Assembly: GCF_030813435.1 (NCBI RefSeq)
Contig: NZ_JAUSUG010000003.1
Span: forward strand, 248,001-312,000
Reading direction: 5' to 3'
From: Evansella vedderi
GTDB taxonomy: Bacteria; Bacillota; Bacilli; Bacillales; Salisediminibacteriaceae
DNA length: 64,000 bases
The stretch's first letter is position 1, and the number at the start of each line of letters is the position of its first letter. The translations under genes and the position numbers were made by a program. This document shows, in pieces, positions 1 to 8,178 of this stretch. The notes beneath the pieces were generated by a model. That model was not told the origin of the DNA. It made no database searches and worked only from the letters and a program-made list of their open reading frames with translations.

Positions 1-48
1 TCGACGCAGCTTCTACAGCGCGTAGCTAGAAGAGGAAGAGACAGGAAC

Positions 49-115
49 CCGAGGAGGCTGAAGCATTGCCCGCAGAAGCCAGGATGGCGACATTACGCCT
101 GTAACGGATTCGAGA
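49..115 (-). repeat. Dispersed GC-rich repeat core, copy R1 (decayed)
   Basis: Read on the minus strand, this begins CTCGAATCCGTTACAGGC and continues through GCGGGCAATGCTTCAGCC to CTCCTCGGG. This matches the copy at 18423-18537 almost base for base at both places. The block between them (TTCCGC in the other copies) is altered here. The rest of the copy runs towards the window edge and is hard to align. It lies downstream of remA, where gmk would be expected in B. subtilis; gmk may lie beyond the edge. Confidence 0.65.
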
Positions 116-203
116 GACAAGGTTAATGCATGTTTATACTACATAGTGTAATTTTTATCTATTGAGTTTCCACTAAAAATTTACACCTTGCTGTCAAAGT
201 TTG

Positions 204-228
204 ATGCCATCGGAAATTCCGATGGCAT
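204..228. terminator. Hairpin downstream of remA, no U-tract
   Basis: The sequence ATGCCATCGGAA is followed after one base by its complement TTCCGATGGCAT, giving a stem of about ten pairs. Neither strand has a T-run after the stem, so a classical intrinsic terminator is uncertain. It may be a 3' end-stabilising or partial terminator hairpin for the yloC-remA transcript. Confidence 0.45.
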
Positions 229-245
229 GATTAAGTGAAATTATG

Positions 246-509
246 TTATTCCTCAGATACTTCATCTTTGTTATTGAACACCCTTTGTGCCACAGTTTCC
301 GGTTGAACTGCAGATAAAATGACATGATCGCTGTCAGCTATGATCACTGCACGTGTCCTTCTTCCATACGTAGCATCAATGAGCATATTTCTTTCTCTTG
401 CTTCATTAATAATACGTTTAATTGGAGCAGACTCAGGACTTACGATTGAAATAATACGATTGGCAGAAACAATATTTCCAAACCCAATGTTAATCAGTCT
501 AATATCCAT
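246..509 (-). CDS. remA: RemA, extracellular matrix regulatory protein (DUF370)
   Basis: This 87-residue protein is the DUF370 family DNA-binding regulator that in B. subtilis activates matrix operons and osmoprotection genes and assembles into ring-like oligomers. The conserved family core is visible: [12 protein letters not shown] near the N-terminus, then [11 protein letters not shown], and the basic [12 protein letters not shown] segment thought to contact DNA. The start at 509 was preferred over the ATG two codons upstream because AGGGG lies eight bases before it. It sits downstream of yloC as in B. subtilis. Assignment is firm; regulatory targets cannot be read here. Confidence 0.93.
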   Translation of the reverse strand: MDIRLINIGFGNIVSANRIISIVSPESAPIKRIINEARERNMLIDATYGRRTRAVIIADSDHVILSAVQPETVAQRVFNNKDEVSEE

Positions 510-585
510 TTTCATTTCCCCTAACTATGTCTAAGTATAAAACAATAAGAAAAGCAATAAATAATGCTATATCTTTTATTTTAAT

Positions 586-1467
586 TTATTCGATATTCTG
601 TACTTGTTCCCTGATCTTTTCTAATTCAGATTTCATCTCAACCACACGCTGGCTAATATTGATATTATTTGCTTTTGAACCAATAGTGTTCGTTTCTCGA
701 TTAATTTCCTGTACAAGGAAATCTAATTTTCTTCCTACAACATCGTTTTGCTGTAAAATTTCACGGAACTGTTTTAAGTGACTTTCCATTCTTGTTAATT
801 CCTCTTGGACATCACTCTTATCCGCATAAACTGCAACCTCTGTTAAAATTCGAGATTCATCCACTTCTATTTTACCACTAACAAACTCCTGAACTCGTTT
901 TGTTAGTCTTTCACGGTAGTTTTCCTGAACTGTAGGTGCATATTCCTTAAGGTCTTGCACCGATTGAGCAATTCTCTCCACACGCTTTTTTACATCTTCA
1001 TATAATTGTTTACCTTCCACTTTACGCATTTCCTTCAATTGTTGAACGGCTTCTTCGGTGGCTGAATATACCATCTTCTCTATGTCCTCTGAAACCTCAT
1101 CCGATTCCTGAACATGAACAACATCCTCGTGAAGAAGCAGTTGATCGATAGGGAATGTCTGGGAAGTAACATATTTTTCTGCCATTTTTTCGAAGGTCGT
1201 AAGGTATTGATCAAATAATTTCCAATCAACGGATAAGGATCTATTGACAATCCCTTCTCCCTGAAGATTAATAAATACATCTACTTTACCGCGCTGTACG
1301 TACCTAGATATGAGCTTTTTTAATTTATCTTCAAGAAAGAAAAATTGACGGGGCATCCGTATGTTAATTTCGCAAAATCGGTGATTTACGGCCCTCATCT
1401 CCACTGTAACGTGGAAATCCCCGTTTTCTTTCAGAGAGCGTCCATATCCTGTCATACTTATTATCAT
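586..1467 (-). CDS. yloC: YicC/YloC family endoribonuclease
   Basis: This 293-residue protein has the family-defining N-terminus MIISMTGYGR, the YicC-like N-terminal domain, and the DUF1732 C-terminal domain ending in ETNTIGSKANN and a charged helix. E. coli YicC is reported as an endoribonuclease acting on small RNAs; the role in Bacillaceae is less well defined. The start at 1467 is chosen because GGATGTGA precedes it at five bases and because it gives the usual MTGYGR-proximal N-terminus; a further in-frame ATG lies five codons upstream. It is transcribed away from rqcH and towards remA, the same neighbours as in B. subtilis. Confidence 0.9.
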   Translation of the reverse strand: MIISMTGYGRSLKENGDFHVTVEMRAVNHRFCEINIRMPRQFFFLEDKLKKLISRYVQRGKVDVFINLQGEGIVNRSLSVDWKLFDQYLTTFEKMAEKYVTSQTFPIDQLLLHEDVVHVQESDEVSEDIEKMVYSATEEAVQQLKEMRKVEGKQLYEDVKKRVERIAQSVQDLKEYAPTVQENYRERLTKRVQEFVSGKIEVDESRILTEVAVYADKSDVQEELTRMESHLKQFREILQQNDVVGRKLDFLVQEINRETNTIGSKANNINISQRVVEMKSELEKIREQVQNIE

Positions 1468-1610
1468 TTCTATCACATCCACATGTATATTCTAAACTTT
1501 TTTATAGATTACAACAAGAGAAACAATTCTTCGAACTGCCAAATTAATGGTTCTGCCGTATTTTCCCCTTTAATTTAATCATGTTTTTGGAAAATAATAC
1601 AACATAAACT

Positions 1611-1663
1611 TTAAGAGTCTGTTCAAAAAGGTCGGTTTTTGAGCTGTTTGAATAGACTCTTAA
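1611..1663. repeat. Palindromic element, copy P1
   Basis: TTAAGAGTCTGTTCAAAAAG and, after GTCGG and a T-run, an imperfect complement ending AATAGACTCTTAA form a long hairpin. Arms and loop closely match the palindrome at 54506-54560, and the loop AAGGTCGGTTTT recurs in the hairpin at 52073-52113. It lies between the divergent genes yloC and rqcH. Confidence 0.7.
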
Positions 1664-1713
1664 AGTCATTTTGATGGATATTCGCTAATCGTGACTAGAT
1701 GAAGCTGTATATC

Positions 1714-1742
1714 TTTTCTGCTAGCCTTTTAATTGATATAAT
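1714..1742 (+). promoter_or_regulatory. Candidate promoter of rqcH
   Basis: A perfect -10 hexamer TATAAT at 1737-1742 lies 49 bases before the start codon. A weak -35 (TTTTCT, 1714-1719) is 17 bases upstream. The -10 is convincing, the -35 is not, so this is a probable sigma-A promoter only. Confidence 0.5.
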
Positions 1743-1790
1743 AAAGGGAATGCATTATTGTACGTATTTTTAATACATAGAGGTGGTATT

Positions 1791-3506
1791 ATGTCGTTCG
1801 ATGGTATTGTTACCCGTGCAGTTACGAATGACCTAAAGGAACAGCTCCTGACAGGACGTATCGTTAAAATACATCAGCCATATAAAACAGATCTTATTAT
1901 AACAATTAGAGTAAGGGGACGTAATCAATCATTATTTATTTCAGCCAACCCCTCCTTTGCTAGACTTCATATAACAAAAGAGAAATTCGAAAATCCCCAA
2001 GAACCACCAATGTTTTGCATGCTCTTAAGAAAGCACCTTGAGGGCAGTATTGTTGAAAACATTGAGCAAAAGGGATTAGAACGTATAGTAACCTTTTCTT
2101 TTAAAGGAAAAAATGAACTGGGGGACGTATCCTATAAAACTTTAATTGTGGAGTTTATGGGACGGCACAGTAATATTCTTTTTGTAAACAGGGATGATAA
2201 TAAAATTATAGATAGTATTAAACATATCCCTCCATCACTCTCCAGCTTTCGAACTGTTTTACCAGGTCAGCTTTACAAGGAGCCACCTCACCAGGATAAA
2301 TTAAATCCACTAGAAGTGACAGAAGAGGATCTTCTGAAGAAGCTAGATTTTAATAAGGGAAAGATGGACCAGCAATTATTGAATACTTTTAGCGGGCTAT
2401 CACCACAGGTTATTAAAGAGATTCTATTTCGGGCGAAGCTTACAAATCGAGAGACACTGCCAAAGGCCTTTCTTGAAACCCTTGCCCCAGTTAAGGAACA
2501 TCACTATTGGCCACAAATGATTGTTTCCGATTTGGGGGAAGCTTTCTCTGTCGTGGATTTAACCCATAAAAAAGGTAATATTACGGTTTTTGATAGTGTC
2601 CATGAATTACTGGATCGCTATTATTCCGGTAAAGCAGAGCGTGACCGTGTAAAACAGCAAGCGAATGACTTAGAGAAGTTTCTACGAAATGAATTTAATA
2701 AAAACAAAAAGAAAATTAAAAAGCTGGAAAAGACATTAAGTGATGCGGATAAGGCACAGCGCGAGCAGCGATATGGGGAATTATTAACAGCACACATGCA
2801 CCTTATTAAAGCAGGTGACAAGGAAGTTACTGTGACCGATTATTATGATCCAGAGCAAGGTTCAGTAACCATTCCTTTGGATCCGCAAAAATCTCCATCT
2901 GAAAATGCCCAGCATTATTTCCGAAGATACCAGAAGCTGAAAAAATCCGTGGTTGTAGTTAAAGAACAAATTGAACATGCAAAAGGAGAACTGGATTATT
3001 TGGAGCAGCTAATACAACAGGTGGAAACAGCCTCTCCCCGAGATATTGAGGGCATCCGGGAGGAGCTTGCGGAAGAGGGGTATATTAAACGCCGAGCTCA
3101 AAAAAATCAAAAGAAGAAAAAGAACGATAAGCCAGTCTTAGAACAATATATTTCTTCCGAAGGCATTGATATATTAGTTGGTAAAAATAACAAACAAAAC
3201 GAGTACTTAACTAACCGTTTTGCCCGCCAAAATGACACTTGGCTTCATACGAAAGATATCCCCGGATCCCATGTTGTTATTAGAGCTGGAGTAGATGAGT
3301 TTGGTGAAGCTACTTTATTGGAAGCGGCAAATTTAGCTGCTTATTTCAGTAAAGGTAGACAATCTGGCCAGGTACCCGTTGATTATACGTTAATTCGTCA
3401 TGTAAAAAAGCCAAGCGGAGCGAAACCGGGGTATGTTATATATGACAATCAAACAACATTGTATGTGACACCAGATGAAGATTTAGTAAGGAAGCTAAGA
3501 AAATAA
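1791..3506 (+). CDS. rqcH: RqcH, ribosome-associated quality control NFACT protein
   Basis: This 571-residue bacterial Rqc2/NEMF homologue (formerly YloA) binds obstructed 50S subunits and recruits tRNA-Ala to add C-terminal alanine tails. Visible parts are the NFACT-N domain (from MSFDGIVTRAV through EPPMFCMLLRKHLEG and FMGRHSN), a lysine-rich coiled coil at about 290-420, and the NFACT-R domain with the DTWLHTKDIPGSHVVI motif near 490. The start at 1791 follows AGAGGTGG and matches family N-termini; an in-frame TTG at 1758 would add 11 residues without support. The D97-R98 pair of B. subtilis RqcH reads Glu97-Arg98 here. It is a single gene on the plus strand, opposite to its neighbours. 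Confidence 0.95.
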   Translation: MSFDGIVTRAVTNDLKEQLLTGRIVKIHQPYKTDLIITIRVRGRNQSLFISANPSFARLHITKEKFENPQEPPMFCMLLRKHLEGSIVENIEQKGLERIVTFSFKGKNELGDVSYKTLIVEFMGRHSNILFVNRDDNKIIDSIKHIPPSLSSFRTVLPGQLYKEPPHQDKLNPLEVTEEDLLKKLDFNKGKMDQQLLNTFSGLSPQVIKEILFRAKLTNRETLPKAFLETLAPVKEHHYWPQMIVSDLGEAFSVVDLTHKKGNITVFDSVHELLDRYYSGKAERDRVKQQANDLEKFLRNEFNKNKKKIKKLEKTLSDADKAQREQRYGELLTAHMHLIKAGDKEVTVTDYYDPEQGSVTIPLDPQKSPSENAQHYFRRYQKLKKSVVVVKEQIEHAKGELDYLEQLIQQVETASPRDIEGIREELAEEGYIKRRAQKNQKKKKNDKPVLEQYISSEGIDILVGKNNKQNEYLTNRFARQNDTWLHTKDIPGSHVVIRAGVDEFGEATLLEAANLAAYFSKGRQSGQVPVDYTLIRHVKKPSGAKPGYVIYDNQTTLYVTPDEDLVRKLRK

Positions 3507-3522
3507 GGCGAAGGTTTTATTG

Positions 3523-3787
3523 GAGGCTGGGACAAACGTATTTTTACTAATAAAAAATCCGAACAAACTTGATGTAGGTGCAATCTACCCGCTTCGTAAA
3601 TATACTTCGCTTTCCGCGGGCGGCTGGTGAGCCTCTGCTCCCGCAGGACACTGACTACACATCCTTGAGATTGCCCACGCACGAAGAAAATGTGCTAACA
3701 TTTTCGAGGAGTCTACGTATATTTCCTCCGCTAAGGTAGTGTATTGTTCGTATTTCCGATTAAACACTTTAGTTATGTCCCAGCCTC
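3523..3787. repeat. Composite intergenic element with 12-bp inverted ends, containing copy R2
   Basis: The 265-bp stretch is bounded by GAGGCTGGGACA (3523-3534) and its exact complement TGTCCCAGCCTC (3776-3787), followed by a T-run. Inside lies a second inverted pair, AAATATAC (3598-3605) and GTATATTT (3717-3724). These bracket the GC-rich core CTTTCCGCGGGC and CTCCCGCAGG found in other intergenic copies. No convincing gene is present. The outer ends could also form a distant terminator stem for rqcH. Confidence 0.7.
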
Positions 3788-4003
3788 TTTTTTCGTTGAA
3801 GCTTTTATCTTGGTCATTGCGTACCATATTTTTAATTCATAACCTATCTCAAAAATAGTAGCCTCATATTGAAAATCTACTAAAAACCTACTTAGTTCAT
3901 CCATTCTCCCACTTAATAACACACCATTATAAATTCCGTGCTTCCATATAACTTCCCCTTGTCGGTCCTGGTTCAGCGGGCCACGCTTTAGCAGCCTTCC
4001 AAA
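3773..4003 (-). pseudogene. Possible gene remnant without start codon
   Basis: On the minus strand a frame stays open for about 75 codons between the exporter terminator and a TAA at 3773-3775. Its translation has ordinary protein-like composition, for example GEVIWKHGIYNGVLLSGRMD followed by ELSRFLVDFQYEATIFEIGY. I see no good start codon with a ribosome binding site, and I do not recognise a family. The last residues (KKEAGT) are encoded by the end of the repeat element at 3523-3787, as if the element replaced the original 3' end. It may equally be a chance open frame. Confidence 0.3.
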
Positions 4004-4035
4004 AAAACGCGAGCTCCCGATAGGAAACTCGCGTT
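4001..4035 (-). terminator. Terminator of the ABC exporter operon
   Basis: On the minus strand AACGCGAG pairs with CTCGCGTT, followed by a run of seven T. It begins five bases beyond the stop codon of the second exporter gene. Confidence 0.85.
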
Positions 4036-4039
4036 ATAT

Positions 4040-5881
4040 TTATCCTGCGTCCAATACTTTAAATTGTGCTTTAACAAGAGAATAGTATTCTCCTTTTTGT
4101 TTCATAAGTTCATCATGATTACCTTGCTCAATAATATTTCCTTGCTCTAAGACGATTATATTGTCCGCTTCACGGATGGTAGAAAGTCGATGAGCAATCA
4201 TAATCGCTGTTCGACCATGCAATAGACGACGCAGCGCCTCTTGAATGACCTGCTCTGTTTCCGTATCAATAGAGGCTGTAGCTTCGTCTAAGATTAAAAT
4301 TTGTGGGTCTGCCAACAACGCTCTAGCAAAAGACAGCAATTGTCTTTCTCCTACAGATAAAACATTTCCTCTCTCTTCCACTTCAGTATCGTAACCGTTC
4401 TTCAGCTGCGTAATAAATTTATGTGCCCCAACGGTCTTAGCCGCTTCCACTACTTCTTCGTTCGTAGCATCCGGACGTCCAAAGCGGATATTATCCATAA
4501 TTGTACCAGAGAAAATAAATGTATCTTGTAATACGATACTTACCTTTTCTCGTAAACTATCAAGGGTAATGTCACGAAGGTCATGTCCATCGATCGTTAC
4601 GCGGCCTTTCGTAGGGTCATAGAATCGAGTAATTAAGTTTACGATGGTCGTCTTACCACTACCTGTATGGCCAACTAAGGCCACGGTGGAACCGGCATCC
4701 ATCGTTAAGTTAATTCCCTTTAAAGCTTTACGTTCTTCATCATAAGCGAATTCCACATTCTCAAATTGGATTTTCCCGTCAATATGCTTCAACTGCTTCG
4801 CCTTTTCCTTTTCAGGAACAGATGGGCGCTCATCTAAAAACTCGAAAATACGCTCTGAAGAGGCCATACCTACTAATAATTGGTTATATACTTGCCCTAG
4901 GCGTGAAATAGGCTCCCAGAACATTCCAATATAAATAGCGAAAGCTACGAAGTCCCCGATAGAGATAGATCCGCTTTGAATTAAGAATACACCGTACCAT
5001 AAAAGGACAGCGGTACCTATTGCCCCACTCATCTCAACAAATGGACGGAACAAAGCGTTTTTCTGTGTAGCATTTCTCCACGCTTCAAAGTTTTCCTGGT
5101 TCATCTTCTTAAAGAATCCGATATTTTCCTTCTCTTGCGTATACGATTGTGTAACTCGAATCCCTTGAATACTCTCGTTCAAGTGAGAGTTAATCATGGA
5201 TTGCTTAATACGAACATCCTGCCAAGACCTACGAATATTTCTACGTAGCTTGGTAGAAATAAAGAACATGAGCGGCAATACGACCATAATTGCCAATGTA
5301 AGTTCAGGACTAATCATAAATAATAAGACAATAATCCCGAACAACATGATAAGATCCATTAATAGGTTAATTACCCCGTTTGTAAACAAGTCCTGCAACG
5401 AGTTTACATCGTTTGTAATTCGAACAAGGATAGAACCTGCAGAACGCTGATCAAAAAAGCGATGGGAAAGCTTTTGAATATGGTCAAATAAGGCCTTCCT
5501 CAAATCGAAAATAATATATTGCCCTACTTTATTCATATAGTAAATACGAATAACATTACCTAGCCAATGGAAGAGATACAATACTGATAATATACCAACC
5601 ATTAACCAGAGAAAGTTTACATTCTGATAATCGATAATATTATCCAAAGCATAACTACCAATTAACATTGGAGCAATCAGCCGGACAGCTGTGGCCAATA
5701 ACATCCCAAAAATAGCGAGAGGTAATAACGTTTTGGCATAAGGCTTCATATAGCGAAAAAGCCTAAGCATTTGTTTCCAGTTAAATGGCTTTTCAATGGC
5801 CTGGTCTGTTGAATAACGGAACCTCTTTAAGGTTCGTTCCTTTACTAAATTATTTCTTTCTTTTTCTGTCAAGCTGTTCAC
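4040..5881 (-). CDS. ABC exporter half-transporter, catalytic-site subunit (YfiC/BmrD-like)
   Basis: This 613-residue half-transporter has an N-terminal six-helix exporter domain (about 45-340) and a C-terminal ATPase. The ATPase has Walker A GHTGSGKTT, a non-canonical signature LSVGE in place of LSGGQ, Walker B ILILDEA with the catalytic glutamate, and the switch histidine in MIAHRLST. It starts at GTG directly after GGGGG; a TTG three codons on has better spacing from the same Shine-Dalgarno. The partner gene ends three bases upstream. Together they form a heterodimeric type IV exporter of the BmrCD/LmrCD/TM287-288 kind. The exported substrate (drug, lipid or peptide) cannot be read from the sequence. 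Confidence 0.9.
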   Translation of the reverse strand: MNSLTEKERNNLVKERTLKRFRYSTDQAIEKPFNWKQMLRLFRYMKPYAKTLLPLAIFGMLLATAVRLIAPMLIGSYALDNIIDYQNVNFLWLMVGILSVLYLFHWLGNVIRIYYMNKVGQYIIFDLRKALFDHIQKLSHRFFDQRSAGSILVRITNDVNSLQDLFTNGVINLLMDLIMLFGIIVLLFMISPELTLAIMVVLPLMFFISTKLRRNIRRSWQDVRIKQSMINSHLNESIQGIRVTQSYTQEKENIGFFKKMNQENFEAWRNATQKNALFRPFVEMSGAIGTAVLLWYGVFLIQSGSISIGDFVAFAIYIGMFWEPISRLGQVYNQLLVGMASSERIFEFLDERPSVPEKEKAKQLKHIDGKIQFENVEFAYDEERKALKGINLTMDAGSTVALVGHTGSGKTTIVNLITRFYDPTKGRVTIDGHDLRDITLDSLREKVSIVLQDTFIFSGTIMDNIRFGRPDATNEEVVEAAKTVGAHKFITQLKNGYDTEVEERGNVLSVGERQLLSFARALLADPQILILDEATASIDTETEQVIQEALRRLLHGRTAIMIAHRLSTIREADNIIVLEQGNIIEQGNHDELMKQKGEYYSLVKAQFKVLDAG

Positions 5882-5884
5882 CCC

Positions 5885-7636
5885 CTACCTTGCTTCCTTT
5901 AAAAACATATTTCTATCTTTGAATTGGATATCATAGATCCGACGATAATGGCCATTATTATGAACAAGCTCATCATGTGTACCACGTTCTACAATTTCCC
6001 CATTATCTAAAACAATAATTTCATCCGCATGCATTAAGGAAGATATTCGGTGGGCAATAATAAAAGTCGTCCTCCCTTTCATTACCTCTTTAAATGCTGC
6101 TTGGATTTTTGCCTCTGTTTCCATATCTACGGCACTTGTTGCGTCATCAAGAATCAAAATACTCGGATCGATACAAATGGCTCTAGCAATGGCAATACGC
6201 TGTTTCTGACCACCAGATAACCCCATACCCCTTTCACCTAATACAGTGTCATAGCCCTTAGGTAGGTCCATGATAAAGTCATGTGCTTGGGCTCTCTTTG
6301 CCGCATCAATGATTTGCTCCATCGTTGCCTCTGGTGCACCATAGGAAATATTATCCTTTATGGAAGAGGAGAAAAGGAAAGACTCCTGCAAAACCACTCC
6401 AATGTTATGGCGTACAGATTTTAATGTATAACGATTTAACGGATGACCATCAATCAAGATTTCTCCACGATTTGGTTCATAGAAACGGGAGATTAATTGA
6501 GTAATAGACGTCTTTCCAGAACCAGTTGCCCCTATTAAACCAATAGTTTTTCCCGGAGGGGCATCAAAGGAAATATTTTTTAACGCTAATTCATCTTCAC
6601 TGTCATAGCGATGGGTTACATTGTTAAATTGAACATGGCCTTTTAAACGATCTACTTGCAAAGCATCCTTATCGTCAAAAATATCTTCCTTTTCATCTAA
6701 AACTTGTAACAATCGTTCTCCTGAAGCCTTTGATTGAGAAAACATGTTAACGATAAAACCTAAGCCCATTAAAGGTCCAATAATATACCAGATTAAGCTG
6801 AAGAAGGCTACTAATACCCCTGGTTCAATTTGACCATTGATTACTAACATCCCTCCATATGCCAATAGAACAACAACGCAAATGTTTCCGATAAGCTCCA
6901 TCACTGGGAAGAATTTAGCCCAAATACCTGATGTATATATGAACTTATCTTTATAATCATTGTTCTTTTCATCAAAACGACCCATCTCATAGTTTTCCTT
7001 TGACAAAGATTTAACAGTGTTCATCCCACTAATGTTTTCCTGTACCTTTGTTGTCATGCTGGCAAAGGACTTACGAATGTTTTTAAATGCAGGGTGAACT
7101 TTTTTGTCAAACTGATAAACAGTCACTACTAAAAATGGCATTGCAGCTAAAGTAAGTAAGGCAAGGGATGGGCTGTAGTAAAACATGATTCCCATACTTA
7201 ATCCCACAAGCATTACTAAGTTAATTAACTGAGCACATCCGAAAGACAAAAAGAAACGGAATCCCTCAACGTCTGCCGTTAGTCGTGACATGAGGTCCCC
7301 CGTTCTAGCGTTATCGTAATATCGAAAAGGTAAAAATTGCAACTTTCGATATAACGCATTTCGCAATCCGTATACAGATCGAATTCCAAAAAGGTCTCCT
7401 AAATATTGATGATAGTAAGCAAAGACCCCTTTTAGTGCCATAAGCACCAAGAACCCGATCGATACGTACGGAACGAGATGATAATTCCCTCCACGAACCA
7501 CTTCGTCGATTGTGATCTGTAAAATAATAGGATAAACCACAGTAATACCTGTTACAACTAATAATGTTAGTATAGATGCAATAAAGTACCGCTTATATGG
7601 CCAATAGAACTCCTTTAAACGTTTAAATGTATTCAA
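5885..7636 (-). CDS. ABC exporter half-transporter, degenerate-site subunit (YfiB/BmrC-like)
   Basis: This 583-residue half-transporter has six predicted membrane helices in the first 310 residues, then an ATPase with Walker A GATGSGKTS, a canonical LSGGQ signature, and Walker B ILILDDA. Aspartate replaces the catalytic glutamate, and the switch histidine remains in IIAHRISS. That is the signature of the degenerate-site subunit of heterodimeric exporters, complementing the next gene, which has the proper Walker B but an altered signature. It starts at TTG with GGGAGGTG six bases upstream. It is first in a two-gene operon; the promoter must lie in the A/T-rich 7640-8000 region, where I could not pick a clear hexamer pair. 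Confidence 0.9.
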   Translation of the reverse strand: MNTFKRLKEFYWPYKRYFIASILTLLVVTGITVVYPIILQITIDEVVRGGNYHLVPYVSIGFLVLMALKGVFAYYHQYLGDLFGIRSVYGLRNALYRKLQFLPFRYYDNARTGDLMSRLTADVEGFRFFLSFGCAQLINLVMLVGLSMGIMFYYSPSLALLTLAAMPFLVVTVYQFDKKVHPAFKNIRKSFASMTTKVQENISGMNTVKSLSKENYEMGRFDEKNNDYKDKFIYTSGIWAKFFPVMELIGNICVVVLLAYGGMLVINGQIEPGVLVAFFSLIWYIIGPLMGLGFIVNMFSQSKASGERLLQVLDEKEDIFDDKDALQVDRLKGHVQFNNVTHRYDSEDELALKNISFDAPPGKTIGLIGATGSGKTSITQLISRFYEPNRGEILIDGHPLNRYTLKSVRHNIGVVLQESFLFSSSIKDNISYGAPEATMEQIIDAAKRAQAHDFIMDLPKGYDTVLGERGMGLSGGQKQRIAIARAICIDPSILILDDATSAVDMETEAKIQAAFKEVMKGRTTFIIAHRISSLMHADEIIVLDNGEIVERGTHDELVHNNGHYRRIYDIQFKDRNMFLKEAR

Positions 7637-8009
7637 TCAGTACACCTCCCTATTCTTTTAAAACGATTGAATAAAAGTAAATAAACTTAAAAGATTCTGA
7701 CGAATGGAAATAAAATAATAATTCCTTAAAAAGGTAACATTATTAATATATCGGTTTCCGAAGTATTTTTCTATCTCAAGTAATCTCTCTCTGAGGTCAT
7801 TTTCACGGATTTTCTACTGTTTCTGTTGGATTATCTTCCATTCTCACAATATTTTCTTTAAATTGCTCTGATTTAAAGAGTGTCTGTATGTATTTACTAC
7901 TAAAAGAATAATTAAATAGTGTGCATCACATTCTATACGTTTATTACCTCATTCTCAATAAAATGACTAAATTATTTTTCCTTTTTTAAATGCTCTGTTA
8001 AACTTTGAT
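7637..8009. other. A/T-rich intergenic stretch, no gene seen
   Basis: Between the exporter operon and repeat copy R3 there are about 370 bases of A/T-rich DNA with stop codons in every frame. It should hold the exporter promoter, but no convincing -35/-10 pair was found. Nothing else is recognised. Confidence 0.6.
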
Positions 8010-8136
8010 GTTGATTTTCGCTTCAGGATGCTCCCTTTCCGCGGGCAACGCTTCAGCCTCCTCGGGAAAACCACCCTGCGGTGTCTTCAGCTGTTGCTTT
8101 TCCCGCAGGAGTGTCGCACCTTCCGCTTCAATCAAC
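8010..8136 (+). repeat. Dispersed GC-rich repeat core, copy R3
   Basis: The copy is bounded by GTTGATT (8010-8016) and its exact complement AATCAAC (8130-8136). The core reads CCCTTTCCGCGGGCAACGCT, then TCAGCCTCCTCGGG, TGCGGTGTCTTCAGCTGTTG, and CTTTTCCCGCAGGAGTGTCG. This is the best-preserved version of the core together with copy R4. It overlaps no supported gene. Confidence 0.8.
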
Positions 8137-8142
8137 TCTGTT

Positions 8143-8178
8143 AAAAAATCCTGATGTTCATCAACATCAGGATTTTTT
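8143..8178. terminator. Terminator of the pyr operon and methyltransferase
   Basis: CCTGATGTT and AACATCAGG form a nine-pair stem with a CATC loop, flanked by T-runs on either strand. On the minus strand it overlaps the stop codon of the methyltransferase gene and ends the pyr transcript. Confidence 0.88.

Noticed and set aside
204-228. Intrinsic terminator after remA called with full confidence
   Set aside because: The stem is good but there is no T-run on either strand, so it is listed with low confidence only.
3585-3827. 80-codon minus-strand open frame in the composite repeat
   Set aside because: It runs through repeat sequence, has no ribosome binding site and resembles no protein.
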